From the NCBI RefSeq assembly GCF_003515705.1, contig NZ_QWEH01000016.1:1-64000 (forward strand): 64,000 bases of DNA, read 5' to 3'. Made by a program: the position numbers and the translations under genes. The notes below the pieces were generated by a model. The model saw only the letters and a program-made list of their open reading frames with translations, ran no database searches and was not told the DNA's origin. Shown piece by piece: positions 43,203-53,918 of this stretch (positions are counted from its first letter, which is position 1; each line of letters opens with the position of its first letter). The stretch comes from Oceanobacillus profundus. Lineage in GTDB: Bacteria; Bacillota; Bacilli; Bacillales; Amphibacillaceae.

Positions 43203-43892
43203 CTACTCATAAACCTCTGTCATCCAATCAACAATGCCCATTTGCTTCTGTTCACGCAGTTCTTCCACATTATGATGTCCAATAATGGAACCGGCTTTAA
43301 TCGCTACGACTTCATCAAGAATATTTTCAACTTCTCTAATTTCATGTGTCGTGATAAGAACAAGCTGCTTTTCAAGATCAATGAAGGAAATCAGCCCTTT
43401 AACAATGGAATTGCGGACCATTGGATCAAGTCCGGAGAATGGTTCATCCATCAAGATGACTGGTACATTCCGTGCTAGAGAGAGTACGATTTTTAGTCGA
43501 CCGCGGTTTCCCTTTGATAAATGTTTTAATTTATCATTTGGATCCAGCTTCATAAATTTCAAAATTTCATAAGCCTTTTCTTTATCGAAATCCTTAAATT
43601 GACTAGATTGGAATTCGATTGATCTTTTCACCGTGAAAAATCGATAATACTCATCGAGCTCTGATAAATAGGATACGGAATCCGCAATTTTACGGGTAAC
43701 TTTTTCTCCATTCACCCTTACTTCCCCATTTGTTGGGTGATTGAGCCCCGCGATTAGCTTTAGGGTTGTTGATTTGCCACTTCCGTTCTCACCGACTAGA
43801 CCAATTAATTTCCCCGGCGTCAGCTCTAAATTCACATGGTCTAATGCTTTTTTAGTGCCATATCTTTTTGAGACATTTGTTAATGTAATCAT
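43203..43892 (-). CDS. ABC transporter ATPase, YtrB-like
   Basis: A 229-residue ATP-binding protein: Walker A GENGSGKST, an LSKGNRGRLKI signature (variant of LSGGQ, as in YtrB/BcrA-like ATPases), Walker B VILMDEPFSGLDP and the switch His in LITTHEIREVE. It is the third gene of a minus-strand operon and overlaps the GntR gene by four bases. It would power the ABC-2 permease encoded first, probably for export or stress-linked transport of an unknown substrate. Confidence 0.9.
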   Translation of the reverse strand: MITLTNVSKRYGTKKALDHVNLELTPGKLIGLVGENGSGKSTTLKLIAGLNHPTNGEVRVNGEKVTRKIADSVSYLSELDEYYRFFTVKRSIEFQSSQFKDFDKEKAYEILKFMKLDPNDKLKHLSKGNRGRLKIVLSLARNVPVILMDEPFSGLDPMVRNSIVKGLISFIDLEKQLVLITTHEIREVENILDEVVAIKAGSIIGHHNVEELREQKQMGIVDWMTEVYE

Positions 43893-44269
43893 CCCTTTTG
43901 CTCTCCCTTCTCATTCAAAAAATCAATTAATCCACGCTCGATTTCCTCGTTCGTATAGCCCATTTCATGCATTCCTTGAAAAAAGGTCGTCATCAATTCT
44001 GTTTTCATTTCTTCACGGATGGATTCAAGCACTCCTTCATCTTCTGTTACAAAGGTCCCTTGCCCACGTCTGGATTCTACGATATGCATTGATTCCAACT
44101 CCCGATACGTGCGTTGTACTGTATTTGGATTAACACTCACTTCAATTCCTGTCTCCCTAACAGAAGGAAGCTTATCACCTGGGGCCAGTTCCCCTCTTAT
44201 TATTTGTTTTTTCATTCGTTCCGCAAGCTGCTGGTAAATTGGCTGGGATGAATGGAATATGTCTGCCAT
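43889..44269 (-). CDS. GntR-family regulator, YtrA subfamily
   Basis: A 126-residue short GntR repressor of the YtrA type: winged helix IYQQLAERMKKQIIRGELAPGDKLPSVRETGIEVSVNPNTVQRTYREL, the GTFV wing and a short C-terminal dimerisation helix pair. YtrA-type proteins repress ABC operons that contain their own gene, often until cell-wall antibiotics are present. Here it lies between permease and ATPase genes, and a 48-bp palindrome at the operon promoter is the likely operator. Confidence 0.92.
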   Translation of the reverse strand: MADIFHSSQPIYQQLAERMKKQIIRGELAPGDKLPSVRETGIEVSVNPNTVQRTYRELESMHIVESRRGQGTFVTEDEGVLESIREEMKTELMTTFFQGMHEMGYTNEEIERGLIDFLNEKGEQKG

Positions 44270-44272
44270 AAC

Positions 44273-45058
44273 TTACACCTCAACTTTTTTCTCAATAATC
44301 CAGCAAGCAGCAATAAACATAATGACTGCAACAACAATATCACGGACAAAATGCCCGATATAGAAGATAGATGATTCGCTCATTGCTTGTGCTTCAAATG
44401 CATTCTCTACATAACCGAACTCAAATCCAACGATAATATCATTGACTTGAATACTTCCCCAATTTGTTAATGTTTGCATAAAGGATAGATCCATCAAAGA
44501 ACCATAGATCCAGGATATGAATAAGAAGAGAATAAACGTTAGAATGAAGCTGATAAAATCATTCATCCGCTGACTAAAGGTCAGGAAAATGGACCAGAAA
44601 AAGAGGAAGAGAGCTGCGATGAAGAATCCTAATGTAAACACAAAGACAGTAATTGATCCTAACAAATTAAATATTGTTTCCTGATTAAAAAAATCGAAAG
44701 TATGAAGGAAAAATTGTGTTGAACCGATAATGAATACGGCAAAAGTAAATACCATAAAAGTGATTCCTGTAACTACTTTTGAAGAAAGCAATCCTGCTAT
44801 CGACATCGGCGTGTGCAGCCATAAGTGTAATCTCTTTCTTTCAGCGCTCAAGCTGTAATATAAATAAAACGGTAGAAAAAAGATGTGAAGTATTACCACG
44901 AATCCCAATGCCACTGATAGCAAGCCTTCTGTGTAACCTGCATAATTACCAGTAAAATATCCACCACTCAAAATACCCAAATATAGTATCAAAGCAATGA
45001 GAAAAGCTGGTAAACCAAGCTGGAATTCTTTCTTTGTTAACGACAACCATGCATTCAT
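44273..45058 (-). CDS. ABC-2 type permease
   Basis: A 261-residue membrane protein with about six hydrophobic segments and no signal peptide, first gene of the minus-strand operon. The N-terminus NAWLSLTKKEFQLGLPAFLIALIL resembles YtrC/ABC-2 membrane subunits. AGGAGGA precedes ATG by about six bases. It presumably forms the channel for the YtrB-like ATPase. It is regulated through the palindrome 15 bases upstream. Confidence 0.8.
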   Translation of the reverse strand: MNAWLSLTKKEFQLGLPAFLIALILYLGILSGGYFTGNYAGYTEGLLSVALGFVVILHIFFLPFYLYYSLSAERKRLHLWLHTPMSIAGLLSSKVVTGITFMVFTFAVFIIGSTQFFLHTFDFFNQETIFNLLGSITVFVFTLGFFIAALFLFFWSIFLTFSQRMNDFISFILTFILFLFISWIYGSLMDLSFMQTLTNWGSIQVNDIIVGFEFGYVENAFEAQAMSESSIFYIGHFVRDIVVAVIMFIAACWIIEKKVEV

Positions 45059-45072
45059 TTTTCATCCTCCTA

Positions 45073-45120
45073 TAACAATGTATTAGTGTACTATTTAAAT
45101 AGTACACTAATACATTGTTA
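45073..45120. promoter_or_regulatory. 48-bp perfect palindrome, GntR/YtrA operator
   Basis: The half-site TAACAATGTATTAGTGTA plus CTATTT is followed by its exact reverse complement with no loop. The core AGTGTACTATTTAAATAGTA ending in CACT contains the AGTGTA...TACACT pattern expected for YtrA-type repressors. A TTGACA (minus strand, 45128-45123) lies just upstream and the palindrome covers the -10 region, so binding would block the operon promoter. Confidence 0.85.
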
Positions 45121-45259
45121 GTTGTCAATAATATTCAGAAACAAATTTAAAATAGGACTGCATTTAGAAAAGTGGGTTATTTTGCCGAAATGCTCATTAT
45201 AAATCAATCTAATTATTACACTGTATAAATTTAAGCAAATTACAACATCTATATCAGTA

Positions 45260-45272
45260 AAATCCGTACGTT
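45260..45272 (+). promoter_or_regulatory. PurBox upstream of the pur operon
   Basis: AAATCCGTACGTT matches AWWWCCGAACWWT at 11 of 13 positions and lies about 82-70 bases before the predicted transcription start. A second inverted box near 45288-45303 is only weakly matched. Indicates repression by PurR. Confidence 0.6.
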
Positions 45273-45306
45273 AATTAAATATGGCAAAACATCGTATGAA
45301 ATTCAG

Positions 45307-45335
45307 TTGATTTTTTAGTTTTGTTTTGTTATGCT
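45307..45335 (+). promoter_or_regulatory. Promoter of the pur operon
   Basis: TTGATT (45307-45312), 17-base spacer and TATGCT (45330-45335). Predicted start near 45342, 17 bases before the riboswitch. Confidence 0.7.
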
Positions 45336-45358
45336 TAATCCGACAAATAAATAGAGTT

Positions 45359-45426
45359 CCTCATATATTTACTGAGAATATGGCTCAGAAGTTTCTACCC
45401 AGCACCGTAAATGCTGGACTATGAGG
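45359..45426 (+). promoter_or_regulatory. Guanine-class purine riboswitch aptamer (pur operon)
   Basis: P1 is CCTCATA / TATGAGG (45359-45365 with 45420-45426). GTTTCTACC and CCGTAAATGC are the conserved junction and loop parts, and C45419 is the specificity base for guanine. The 3' P1 strand continues into TGAGGGAAGGTGAAT (45422-45436), which can pair over 15 bases with 45490-45504, the 5' side of the terminator. Guanine binding frees the terminator and shuts off the operon. Confidence 0.95.
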
Positions 45427-45484
45427 GAAGGTGAATCGTTGTGTAAGAACAATGAAAAGTTTTCACTTGATCGAAGGATTGAAA

Positions 45485-45531
45485 AGTCTATTCATCTTCT
45501 CTCATTTTGAGGGAGACGAATAGACTTTTTT
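45485..45531 (+). terminator. Riboswitch-controlled terminator of the pur leader
   Basis: AGTCTATTC / GAATAGACT (45485-45493 with 45518-45526), extended inward by imperfect pairs, followed by six T residues. Its 5' side overlaps the antiterminator partner. Confidence 0.9.
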
Positions 45532-45585
45532 AATTGATTATTTTTTGATGTTTCAACATGACTTCATGATAGAAAGAGGGATTTG

Positions 45586-46077
45586 ATGACTCAGGTAGGC
45601 GTAATTATGGGAAGTATCTCAGATTGGGACACGATGGTACATGCGTGTAACATTCTTGAATTATTAAATGTCCCATATGAAAAGGATGTTATTTCTGCGC
45701 ATCGTACACCGGATGAAATGTTTACGTATGCTAAAACAGCACGTGAACGTGGTTTGAAGGTGATTATTGCAGGGGCTGGGGGAGCTGCTCATCTACCAGG
45801 GATGGTTGCGTCCCAAACGACATTGCCAGTCATTGGTGTTCCCGTTCAAAGCAAGGCATTGAATGGACTTGATTCTTTATTGTCGATTGTACAAATGCCT
45901 GGTGGTGTGCCAACTGCTACTGTTGCAATAGGGAAGGCCGGGGCAACAAATGCAGGTATTCTTGCTGCGCAAATTATAAGTACATTCGATGAAGAGATTG
46001 TTAAAAATCTAGAAAACTATCGTGAAACAATGAGAAAGAATGTATCGGAAATGAGGGAAGATCTTGGAGAAAAATAA
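45586..46077 (+). CDS. purE: N5-carboxyaminoimidazole ribonucleotide mutase
   Basis: PurE moves the carboxyl group of N5-CAIR to give CAIR, a central step of IMP synthesis. The 163 residues contain [10 protein letters not shown] and [10 protein letters not shown] with the catalytic Ser/Asp/His, and [17 protein letters not shown] 45586 is chosen by spacing from AGAGGG; a TTG one codon earlier is possible. The gene overlaps purK by 14 bases. First gene of the riboswitch- and PurR-controlled operon. Confidence 0.96.
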   Translation: MTQVGVIMGSISDWDTMVHACNILELLNVPYEKDVISAHRTPDEMFTYAKTARERGLKVIIAGAGGAAHLPGMVASQTTLPVIGVPVQSKALNGLDSLLSIVQMPGGVPTATVAIGKAGATNAGILAAQIISTFDEEIVKNLENYRETMRKNVSEMREDLGEK

Positions 46078-47194
46078 AACCATACTTCCACCACATACAA
46101 TTGGAATCATCGGTGGTGGACAACTAGGAAGAATGATGGCAATCGCTGCTAGATATATGGGATATAAGGTTGCAGTGCTTGATCCTACGCCTAACTGTCC
46201 AACTGCCCAAGTGGCTGATATTCAGATCACTGCCGCTTATGATGATATGAACGCAATTAAAGAATTAACGGAAATTAGTGATGTTATCACGTATGAATTC
46301 GAAAATGTTGATTTGACAGCGGCTGCTTATATTGAAAAGCAAGGAAAGCTACCACAAGGTACCTATGCACTTGAAGTTACACAGAACCGTGAAAAAGAAA
46401 AAAACGTAATCCAGGAAATGAACTTACCAATTCCCGACTTCGCAATTGTAAAAAATGCAGAAGAATGTAGAAATGCATTACACACATTTACGTTTCCAGC
46501 AGTGATTAAAACATGTCGTGGCGGTTATGACGGCAAAGGACAAATTAAAATAAATTCGATTGAAGACACAGACCGAGCAGCACAATTTGCAGAGGAAAAC
46601 GGCTATTGCATTATTGAACAATGGATAACGTTTGATAAAGAAATTTCTGTTGTGTTCTCAAGGTCTCACGAAGGAAAAATTACAATTTTCCCAATTGCAG
46701 AGAATAAGCATCGTGACCATATTTTGTATCAAACAACTGTTCCAGCAAAAATTAGTTCCACTGTTGAAAATAAAGCGTATGAAGCAACGAAAATCCTTGC
46801 AGAGAAAATGAATATTGTTGGCACATTTGCAATTGAAATGTTTGTACAAGGTGATGACATTTTCTTAAATGAAATGGCGCCAAGACCACATAATTCTGGA
46901 CATTATACGATAGAAGCTTGTAATGTATCTCAATTTACCCAGCATATTCGCGCTATTTGCGGGCTTCCATTAGTAGAGGTTCAATTACTGAACGAAGCAG
47001 TAATGATCAATATTTTAGGCGAGGATATGGACGGCGTATTCAAGGCATTGCCACAGGCAGAGAACGGTTTTGTTCATTTATATGGCAAATCCGAGCCAAA
47101 AGAAAAGCGAAAAATGGGACATATCACATTTATTGCAGCTAACGAAGAAACGTTACAGAAACAGATCGAACATTTCAAGGGGGCAATGGCATGA
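46064..47194 (+). CDS. purK: N5-carboxyaminoimidazole ribonucleotide synthase
   Basis: An ATP-grasp enzyme of 376 residues that carboxylates AIR with ATP and bicarbonate. N-terminal [20 protein letters not shown]-binding [15 protein letters not shown] and the metal-binding [16 protein letters not shown] are all present. TTG start within the end of purE, with CTTGGAG-type weak site, suggests coupling. Its stop overlaps the purB ATG (ATGA). Confidence 0.96.
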   Translation: MEKNKTILPPHTIGIIGGGQLGRMMAIAARYMGYKVAVLDPTPNCPTAQVADIQITAAYDDMNAIKELTEISDVITYEFENVDLTAAAYIEKQGKLPQGTYALEVTQNREKEKNVIQEMNLPIPDFAIVKNAEECRNALHTFTFPAVIKTCRGGYDGKGQIKINSIEDTDRAAQFAEENGYCIIEQWITFDKEISVVFSRSHEGKITIFPIAENKHRDHILYQTTVPAKISSTVENKAYEATKILAEKMNIVGTFAIEMFVQGDDIFLNEMAPRPHNSGHYTIEACNVSQFTQHIRAICGLPLVEVQLLNEAVMINILGEDMDGVFKALPQAENGFVHLYGKSEPKEKRKMGHITFIAANEETLQKQIEHFKGAMA

Positions 47195-48507
47195 TCGAAC
47201 GCTATACAAGAGAAGAAATGGGAAATATTTGGACGGAAGAGAATAAATTTAAAGCTTGGCTTGAAGTGGAGATTCTTGCATGTGAAGCATGGAGTGAGTT
47301 GGGTGTTATTCCAGCTGATGATGTAAAAAAAATACGAGCGCACGCTTCTTTTGATATCAATCGAATCTACGAAATAGAACAGGAGACACGTCATGACGTT
47401 GTTGCCTTCACACGGGGAGTATCGGAGACACTTGGAGAAGAACGGAAATGGGTCCATTATGGACTAACCTCAACAGATGTTGTCGATACGGCATTAAGTT
47501 ACTTAATTAAGCAAGCGAATGAAATTATTCGCAAAGATTTACATCGTTTTATTGATATTTTGAAAAACAAAGCGATTGAACATAAGCATACGGTGATGAT
47601 GGGACGAACGCATGGTGTCCATGCAGAACCGACTACTTTCGGGTTAAAGCTTGCCCTCTGGTATGAAGAAATGAAACGTAATCTGGAGCGATTTGAGTTG
47701 GCTGCGAAAAATATCGAATTTGGTAAATTGTCTGGAGCGGTAGGGACATATGCCAATATTGATCCGTTTGTTGAAACCTATGTATGTGAAAAGCTTGGAA
47801 TCACGCCTGCACCAGTGTCTACGCAGACCTTACAGCGTGATCGCCATGCTGGATATATTTCTGCAATAGCGTTAATTGCTACATCAATTGAAAAGTTTGC
47901 TACGGAAATTCGCAGTTTGCAAAAAACAGAAACCCGTGAAGTAGAAGAACGGTTTGCTAAAGGGCAGAAGGGTTCCTCTGCTATGCCGCATAAGCGTAAT
48001 CCAATCGGGTCAGAAAATATGACCGGAATGGCACGTGTGATCCGTGGTTATATGATGACTGCATATGAGAATGTAGCCCTATGGCATGAACGTGATATTT
48101 CCCATTCTTCCGCAGAACGTGTCATTCTGCCAGATGCCACAATCGCACTGAATTATATGTTAAATCGCTTTGCGACCATCGTGAAGAATTTAACCGTATT
48201 TCCGGAGAATATGAAACGAAATATCGATAAAACACATGGTGTTATTTTTTCACAGCGTGTCTTGTTGAAATTAATTGATAAAGGGATGGCACGTGAAGCA
48301 GCCTATGATATCGTTCAGCCAAAGGCAATGCAAGCTTGGGAAACAGAAACACCTTTCAAGCAGCTTGTGGAATCAGACGAAGAAATTACAGCTAAATTAA
48401 CGCAGGAAGAAATAGAGGATTGTTTTAATTACACCTATCATTTGAAAAATGTTGATGTCATTTTTGAGCGAATTGGATTATCAAGAGGTGTACAGGATGA
48501 AGGCTGA
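47191..48507 (+). CDS. purB: Adenylosuccinate lyase
   Basis: PurB removes fumarate from SAICAR and from adenylosuccinate, acting in both IMP and AMP synthesis. The 438 residues include [40 protein letters not shown] and the superfamily signature [16 protein letters not shown]. Slightly longer than the usual 430 because of a short C-terminal extension that overlaps purC. Confidence 0.97.
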   Translation: MIERYTREEMGNIWTEENKFKAWLEVEILACEAWSELGVIPADDVKKIRAHASFDINRIYEIEQETRHDVVAFTRGVSETLGEERKWVHYGLTSTDVVDTALSYLIKQANEIIRKDLHRFIDILKNKAIEHKHTVMMGRTHGVHAEPTTFGLKLALWYEEMKRNLERFELAAKNIEFGKLSGAVGTYANIDPFVETYVCEKLGITPAPVSTQTLQRDRHAGYISAIALIATSIEKFATEIRSLQKTETREVEERFAKGQKGSSAMPHKRNPIGSENMTGMARVIRGYMMTAYENVALWHERDISHSSAERVILPDATIALNYMLNRFATIVKNLTVFPENMKRNIDKTHGVIFSQRVLLKLIDKGMAREAAYDIVQPKAMQAWETETPFKQLVESDEEITAKLTQEEIEDCFNYTYHLKNVDVIFERIGLSRGVQDEG

Positions 48508-49210
48508 TCTTGTGTATGAAGGAAAAGCGAAAAAGGTATATCAGGCAGAAGGAAGACCTGGAGAACTTGTTCTTTCCTATAAAAATGATGCAACAGCATT
48601 TAATGGAAAGAAGAAGGAATCCTTTGAAGGAAAAGGAGAATTGAATAATTCTATCTCAACCTTAATCTTTCAGAAGCTTCATAAAAGTGGAATTGAAACT
48701 CATTTTATAGAGAAGTTGAATGATACCGAACAGCTTGTGGTTCAAACGGAAATCATTCCATTAGAGGTCGTTGTTCGCAACATAGCCTCCGGTAGTATTG
48801 CGAAGCGTTTAGGGATTGAAGAGAAGACAATTTTTGAAAAACCAATCATCGAATTTTACTATAAAGACGATGCACTAGGGGATCCGCTGATTAATGATGA
48901 GCATGCATTATACGTAACAACGATTACAGAAGCAGAGATTAGTGAAGTGAAACAAAAAGCATTACAGATTAATCACCAATTATTGGAGCTTTTTCAATCG
49001 ATCGGGATTACATTAGTTGATTTCAAATTAGAATTTGGAAGAAAAGCGTGTGGCGATATTGTTTTAGCGGATGAAATCTCGCCAGATACATGCCGCTTAT
49101 GGGATAGAGCGACTGGAGAGAAGTTGGATAAGGATGTTTTTCGTCAAGGAAACGGAGATTTAATTGAAGTTTACAATGAAATATTACAACGGCTGGAGGC
49201 TAAAGCATGA
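48497..49210 (+). CDS. purC: SAICAR synthase
   Basis: PurC joins aspartate to CAIR using ATP. 237 residues; [10 protein letters not shown] near the start, [27 protein letters not shown] and [12 protein letters not shown] are family signatures. ATG 48497 lies inside the purB 3' end, after AGAGGTGTACAGG; a longer frame within purB is a shadow. It overlaps purS by four bases. Confidence 0.96.
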   Translation: MKADLVYEGKAKKVYQAEGRPGELVLSYKNDATAFNGKKKESFEGKGELNNSISTLIFQKLHKSGIETHFIEKLNDTEQLVVQTEIIPLEVVVRNIASGSIAKRLGIEEKTIFEKPIIEFYYKDDALGDPLINDEHALYVTTITEAEISEVKQKALQINHQLLELFQSIGITLVDFKLEFGRKACGDIVLADEISPDTCRLWDRATGEKLDKDVFRQGNGDLIEVYNEILQRLEAKA

Positions 49211-49458
49211 AGAAGGTAACTGTCTATATTACATTAAAACAAGGTGTTCTGGATCCACAAGGAAAAGCAATTCAGGAATCATTAAATTCTTTAGGTTATA
49301 AGGAAGTAGAAGAAGCTCGTGTTGGGAAATTTATTGAATTACAAGTAGAAGAAGGACCCGATTTAACGGAACGTGTTACGGTAATGTGTGACAAGTTACT
49401 AGCTAATCCAGTAATCGAGGAATATCGTTTCGATGTGGAGGAGGCTGAAGCACTGTGA
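49207..49458 (+). CDS. purS: FGAM synthase subunit PurS
   Basis: An 83-residue scaffold subunit of the three-part formylglycinamidine synthase (PurS-PurQ-PurL) of Gram-positive bacteria. Begins [19 protein letters not shown], the family hallmark. Overlaps purC before and purQ after by four bases each, consistent with stoichiometric translation. Confidence 0.96.
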   Translation: MKKVTVYITLKQGVLDPQGKAIQESLNSLGYKEVEEARVGKFIELQVEEGPDLTERVTVMCDKLLANPVIEEYRFDVEEAEAL

Positions 49459-50138
49459 AATTTGCAGTAATTGTTTTTCCTGGATCTAACTGTGATCGTG
49501 ATATGTATCATGCTGTTAAAGACGTTTTAAAGACAGAAGCTGACCTTGTATGGTATGAAGGCAGCAATTTAGAGAACTATGATGGAATATTGCTGCCAGG
49601 CGGTTTTTCTTATGGTGATTATTTACGCTGTGGAGCAGTTGCTTCCACTTCCGATATCATGAAGCAAATTAAAGTACATGCTGCAAAAGGAAAGCCAGTG
49701 CTCGGTGTATGTAATGGATTCCAGATTCTAACGGAAGCTGGTCTGTTGCCTGGTGCATTGCTGCGTAATGAGAAACTTTCGTTTATGTGCCATCAGGAAC
49801 CACTTGTTGTGGAAAATAACGAAACTATCTTTACTGCTGCATATGACAAAGGAGAAGTTGTACATTTTCCAATTGCTCATGGAGAAGGTAACTATTTCTG
49901 TGATGAGGAGACGTTAAAAGAGCTTAAAGCGAATAACCAAATTGTTTTTACCTATCAAAACAATCCGAATGGATCGGTTGAAGATATTGCTGGGATTATG
50001 AATAAACAAGGAAATGTACTTGGAATGATGCCACATCCAGAGCGTGCTGTGGAACAGTTACTCGGCAGTGATGACGGGTTACGACTATTCCAGTCTATGA
50101 TTCAGAATTGGAGGGACATGTATGCTGCAAACGCATGA
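49455..50138 (+). CDS. purQ: FGAM synthase subunit PurQ (glutaminase)
   Basis: Class I glutamine amidotransferase of 227 residues supplying ammonia to Pur[14 protein letters not shown] at the start, nucleophile in [11 protein letters not shown], and His/Glu in [13 protein letters not shown] start overlapping the purS stop (GTGA). The 3' end overlaps purL by 17 bases. Confidence 0.97.
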   Translation: MKFAVIVFPGSNCDRDMYHAVKDVLKTEADLVWYEGSNLENYDGILLPGGFSYGDYLRCGAVASTSDIMKQIKVHAAKGKPVLGVCNGFQILTEAGLLPGALLRNEKLSFMCHQEPLVVENNETIFTAAYDKGEVVHFPIAHGEGNYFCDEETLKELKANNQIVFTYQNNPNGSVEDIAGIMNKQGNVLGMMPHPERAVEQLLGSDDGLRLFQSMIQNWRDMYAANA

Positions 50139-52350
50139 TATAAGTCCAGAGCAAATTGAACGTGATAAATTGTATCGTGAAATGGGTTTAAGTGATCAGG
50201 AATTTGAAATGATAAAGGATATTCTGAAGAGACTTCCTAACTTTACAGAGACTGGAATCTTCTCCGTCATGTGGTCAGAGCATTGTAGTTATAAAACATC
50301 CAAACCACTTCTTCGTAAATTTCCAACAAAGGCATCACATGTGCTGCAAGGGCCTGGAGAAGGAGCTGGAATTATTGATATCGGTGATAACCAGGCAGTT
50401 GTGTTTAAAATTGAAAGTCATAACCACCCATCTGCAGTAGAACCGTATCAAGGAGCCGCAACTGGTGTTGGGGGAATTATTCGTGATGTGTTTTCTATGG
50501 GTGCACGTCCAATTGCATCGATGAATTCATTGCGCTTTGGAAACTTAAATACCGATCGAACGAAATATCTCTTCTCAGAAGTTGTGAACGGGATTGCTGG
50601 CTATGGGAACTGTGTTGGTGTTCCTACCGTCGGAGGAGAAGTTCAATTTGATGACAGCTATGAGGATAACCCACTTGTAAATGCAATGTGTATTGGGTTA
50701 ATCAACCATGATGAAATTCAAAAAGGGATTGCAGCTGGAGTTGGGAATACCATTCTTTATGCAGGTCCTCCAACTGGACGCGATGGAATTCATGGGGCAA
50801 CCTTTGCATCTGATGATTTAGGGGAAGATGCAGCCAAGGATCGTCCTGCCGTTCAGGTTGGTGATCCATTTATGGAGAAGCTTCTGATTGAAGCGTGTTT
50901 AGAAGTCATTCATTCCGATGCATTAGTAGGAATGCAGGACATGGGTGCTGCTGGTCTTACGTCGTCTGCAAGTGAAATGGCTAGTAAAGCAGGAACAGGA
51001 CTTGAAATGAACTTGGATCTTGTACCACAACGAGAACAACATATGACAGCTTATGAAATGATGCTCTCGGAATCGCAAGAGCGAATGCTTCTATGTGTGA
51101 AAAAAGGGCGCGAACAGGAAATCATTGATATTTTTGAGAAATACGGATTAAAAGCAGTTCCTGTTGGTGAAGTAATCGAAGAAAAAGTATTCCGTATTAA
51201 GCATCACGGGGAAGTTGTGGCAGATATTCCTGTAGACTCACTAGCGGATGATGCACCAGTGTTTCATATGCCATCAAAAGAAGCAGCTTATTATAAAGAA
51301 TTTCAGAAAATAGAAAATACGGCCCCGTTTGTAAATGATCATGCGGAAATACTAAAGCAATTATTACAGCAACCTACAATCGCTAGTAAGGAATGGGTCT
51401 ATGATCAATACGACTCAATGGTACAGACAAATACAGTCGTAACACCAGGTTCTGATTCGGCAGTTGTTCGGATTAAAGGAACAGATAAAGCATTGGCGAT
51501 TACAACGGATTGTAATTCGCGTTATATTTATTTGGATCCTGAAACAGGTGGGAAAATTGCTGTAGCAGAAGCGACGCGTAATATTGTTTGTTCTGGTGCA
51601 AAACCACTTGGCTTAACCGACGGATTGAACTTTGGAAATCCAACAAATCCAGAAGTGTTTTGGCAAATGGAAAAAGCAGTAGAAGGAATGAGTGAGGCTT
51701 GTGAAGTCTTAGAAGCTCCTGTAATCAGTGGAAATGTGTCCTTATACAATCAGTCAAAAGGTAAATCTATTTATCCAACACCAATTGTTGGAATGGTTGG
51801 ACTTCATGAGTCATTGGAGCATATTACACCAAGCTTCTTCCAAAAAGCAGGGGACGCTATCTATTTAATTGGTCATACAAAAATTGAATTTGGTGGAAGT
51901 GAGCTGCAAAATCTACTTGACGGAGAATATAAAGGGAAAGCACCTGCCATCGATTTAGAAGTGGAAGCAACAAGGCAGAAGCATTTGTTAGAAGCAATTC
52001 AAAGCGGATTAATTGTATCTGCGCATGACCTTGCTGAAGGCGGGCTTGCGGTTGCTTTGGCGGAAAGTGTATTTGCTGGAAAAGGACTAGGTGCAGACGT
52101 ACACCTGAGCGGAGAAGCTACCGTTGAGCTATTTAGTGAAACCCAGTCAAGATTCATAGTTACAGTAAAGGCTGAGGATCAAGCGCGCTTTGAGAAAGAA
52201 GTAAAAGACGCTAAGCAAATCGGTGTTGTAACCGATGATCAAACATTAAGCATAACTGTCAATGAAGCAGCAGTTATCCAGGAAAATGTTAACCAACTAG
52301 AGAAACTATGGAGGGAAGCGATCCCATGCTTGCTGAAATCAAAGGCATAA
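50122..52350 (+). CDS. purL: FGAM synthase subunit PurL
   Basis: The 742-residue small-type synthetase subunit, active only with PurS and PurQ. Features include [43 protein letters not shown] (ATP/FGAR site) and the internal repeat [21 protein letters not shown] lies in the purQ 3' end after TTGGAGGG. Overlaps purF by 25 bases. Confidence 0.97.
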   Translation: MLQTHDISPEQIERDKLYREMGLSDQEFEMIKDILKRLPNFTETGIFSVMWSEHCSYKTSKPLLRKFPTKASHVLQGPGEGAGIIDIGDNQAVVFKIESHNHPSAVEPYQGAATGVGGIIRDVFSMGARPIASMNSLRFGNLNTDRTKYLFSEVVNGIAGYGNCVGVPTVGGEVQFDDSYEDNPLVNAMCIGLINHDEIQKGIAAGVGNTILYAGPPTGRDGIHGATFASDDLGEDAAKDRPAVQVGDPFMEKLLIEACLEVIHSDALVGMQDMGAAGLTSSASEMASKAGTGLEMNLDLVPQREQHMTAYEMMLSESQERMLLCVKKGREQEIIDIFEKYGLKAVPVGEVIEEKVFRIKHHGEVVADIPVDSLADDAPVFHMPSKEAAYYKEFQKIENTAPFVNDHAEILKQLLQQPTIASKEWVYDQYDSMVQTNTVVTPGSDSAVVRIKGTDKALAITTDCNSRYIYLDPETGGKIAVAEATRNIVCSGAKPLGLTDGLNFGNPTNPEVFWQMEKAVEGMSEACEVLEAPVISGNVSLYNQSKGKSIYPTPIVGMVGLHESLEHITPSFFQKAGDAIYLIGHTKIEFGGSELQNLLDGEYKGKAPAIDLEVEATRQKHLLEAIQSGLIVSAHDLAEGGLAVALAESVFAGKGLGADVHLSGEATVELFSETQSRFIVTVKAEDQARFEKEVKDAKQIGVVTDDQTLSITVNEAAVIQENVNQLEKLWREAIPCLLKSKA

Positions 52351-53735
52351 ACGAAGAATGCGGTGTGTTTGGAATTTGGGGACATGACAAGGCGGCTGAA
52401 CTTACCTACTATGGGCTTCATTCTATGCAGCATCGTGGGCAGGAAGGAGCAGGAATTGTTGTTAGTGATGGCAAGGAATTAACAGCACATAAAGGGCTCG
52501 GTTTGGTTAATGATGTTTTTAAAAAGGCAAAATTTGAAGAGCTTGCTGGCAGGAATGCAGTTGGGCATGTACGATACACTACCCAAGGCGGGAAAGTAAT
52601 CGAAAATGTCCAGCCCCTTCTTTTCCGTACACAAACAGGCAGTATGGCCCTTGCGCATAATGGGAATATCATGAATGCTCACCAACTGCGCGGGGAGCTT
52701 GAAGATGAAGGAAGTATTCTACAGACATCATCTGACACGGAAGTACTTGCACACTTGATTCGAAGAGGAGGACAGCGAACAAATGAAACCTCCATATCAA
52801 CTGCTCTCAACCAAGTTGTTGGAGCATATGCATATTTAATCTTAAAAGAGGATCGTATGTATGCAGCCCTTGATCCCGCTGGAATTCGTCCACTTTCCAT
52901 TGGCAAGCTTGGCGATGCATATGTTGTTGCATCAGAGACATGTGCATTTGACCAAATCGGTGCAACCTTTGAACGGGAAGTTTTACCAGGAGAACTTGTA
53001 ACGATTAGTGATGATGGCATAGAGATTAGGCGATTCGCTCCTCGCGGTGGCCGTAAATTGTGTGCAATGGAGTATGTCTATTTATCAAGACCGGACAGTG
53101 ATCTGAATCATGTAAATGTCCATGCATCACGAAAACAAATGGGTGTGGAACTTGCAAAAGAAGCGCCAGTAGATGCAGATATGGTTATTGGAGTTCCTGA
53201 TTCCAGTATTTCTGCTGCAATCGGCTACGCAGAAGAAAGTGGCCTTCCATACGAAATGGGAATTTTAAAAAATCGCTATGTTGGAAGAACATTTATCCAG
53301 CCTTCACAAGAGTTACGGGAGCAAGGTGTTAAAATGAAACTCTCTCCTGTTCGTGGCATCGTGGAAGGCAAACGGATTGTGATGATTGATGATTCCATTG
53401 TGCGTGGTACAACGAGCAAGCGAATTGTGAAAATGTTAAAGCAAGCCGGTGCAAAAGAGGTCCATGTTCGGATTGCATCACCATCCATTCAGCATCCCTG
53501 CTATTATGGAATTGATATGTCGACGAGAAAAGAACTTATAGCTGCTAATAATAGCCCAGAGGAGATCTGTGAAATAATTGGTGCTGACAGTATTGCTTAT
53601 TTATCAGAGAGAGGTCTCGAACAAGCAATTGTCAAGGACAAAACGATTAACCAAGGAGTTTGTATGGCATGCATGACAGGGCGATATCCAGTGATGGAAA
53701 ATGGAGAAACTGAAATAAATTATACAAAGTGCTAA
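52326..53735 (+). CDS. purF: Amidophosphoribosyltransferase
   Basis: The first committed enzyme, making phosphoribosylamine from PRPP and glutamine. 469 residues. An 11-residue propeptide ([11 protein letters not shown]) precedes Cys12, which becomes the N-terminal nucleophile after cleavage, as in B. subtilis. PRPP motif [15 protein letters not shown] is intact. Cysteines in KLCAMEY, QHPCYYG and VCMACMTG match the 4Fe-4S ligands of the oxygen-labile Bacillus enzyme. ATG 52326 overlaps purL. Confidence 0.97.
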   Translation: MLAEIKGINEECGVFGIWGHDKAAELTYYGLHSMQHRGQEGAGIVVSDGKELTAHKGLGLVNDVFKKAKFEELAGRNAVGHVRYTTQGGKVIENVQPLLFRTQTGSMALAHNGNIMNAHQLRGELEDEGSILQTSSDTEVLAHLIRRGGQRTNETSISTALNQVVGAYAYLILKEDRMYAALDPAGIRPLSIGKLGDAYVVASETCAFDQIGATFEREVLPGELVTISDDGIEIRRFAPRGGRKLCAMEYVYLSRPDSDLNHVNVHASRKQMGVELAKEAPVDADMVIGVPDSSISAAIGYAEESGLPYEMGILKNRYVGRTFIQPSQELREQGVKMKLSPVRGIVEGKRIVMIDDSIVRGTTSKRIVKMLKQAGAKEVHVRIASPSIQHPCYYGIDMSTRKELIAANNSPEEICEIIGADSIAYLSERGLEQAIVKDKTINQGVCMACMTGRYPVMENGETEINYTKC

Positions 53736-53918
53736 CAGCACGTTTTGACCAATAAGCTATAACCGAGGCGAAGACACGTGGACACCGTAGCTGGAAAATT
53801 GATCGTTGCTAATGATTGAGCATTTCGATTTAAATGTGGTGACTGTGTTTGAAAACACATATACGTGGCTGGTCAAAATTGCCAAAATCTAATCCAACAT
53901 TAAAGGAGATATTCATTC
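53736..53918 (+). other. Folded spacer between purF and purM
   Basis: A 183-base spacer in an otherwise tightly packed operon. TTTTGACCA (53743-53751) is the exact complement of TGGTCAAAA (53870-53878). Between them lie AGCTA/TAGCT (53755-53759 with 53788-53792), TGCT/AGCA (53807-53810 with 53819-53822) and TGTGTT/AACACA (53844-53849 with 53854-53859), giving a multi-branched fold. There is no coding frame and no T run. It is not one of the riboswitch classes I recognise. Confidence 0.6.

Noticed and set aside
45073-45120. Palindrome as a Rho-independent terminator
   Set aside because: It has no loop and no T run, and lies directly upstream of an operon start with a -35 box beside it; an operator explains it better.
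53736-53918. PRPP/ppGpp (ykkC-type) or another guanine riboswitch between purF and purM
   Set aside because: None of the conserved core motifs of those classes is present and there is no expression platform with a T run.
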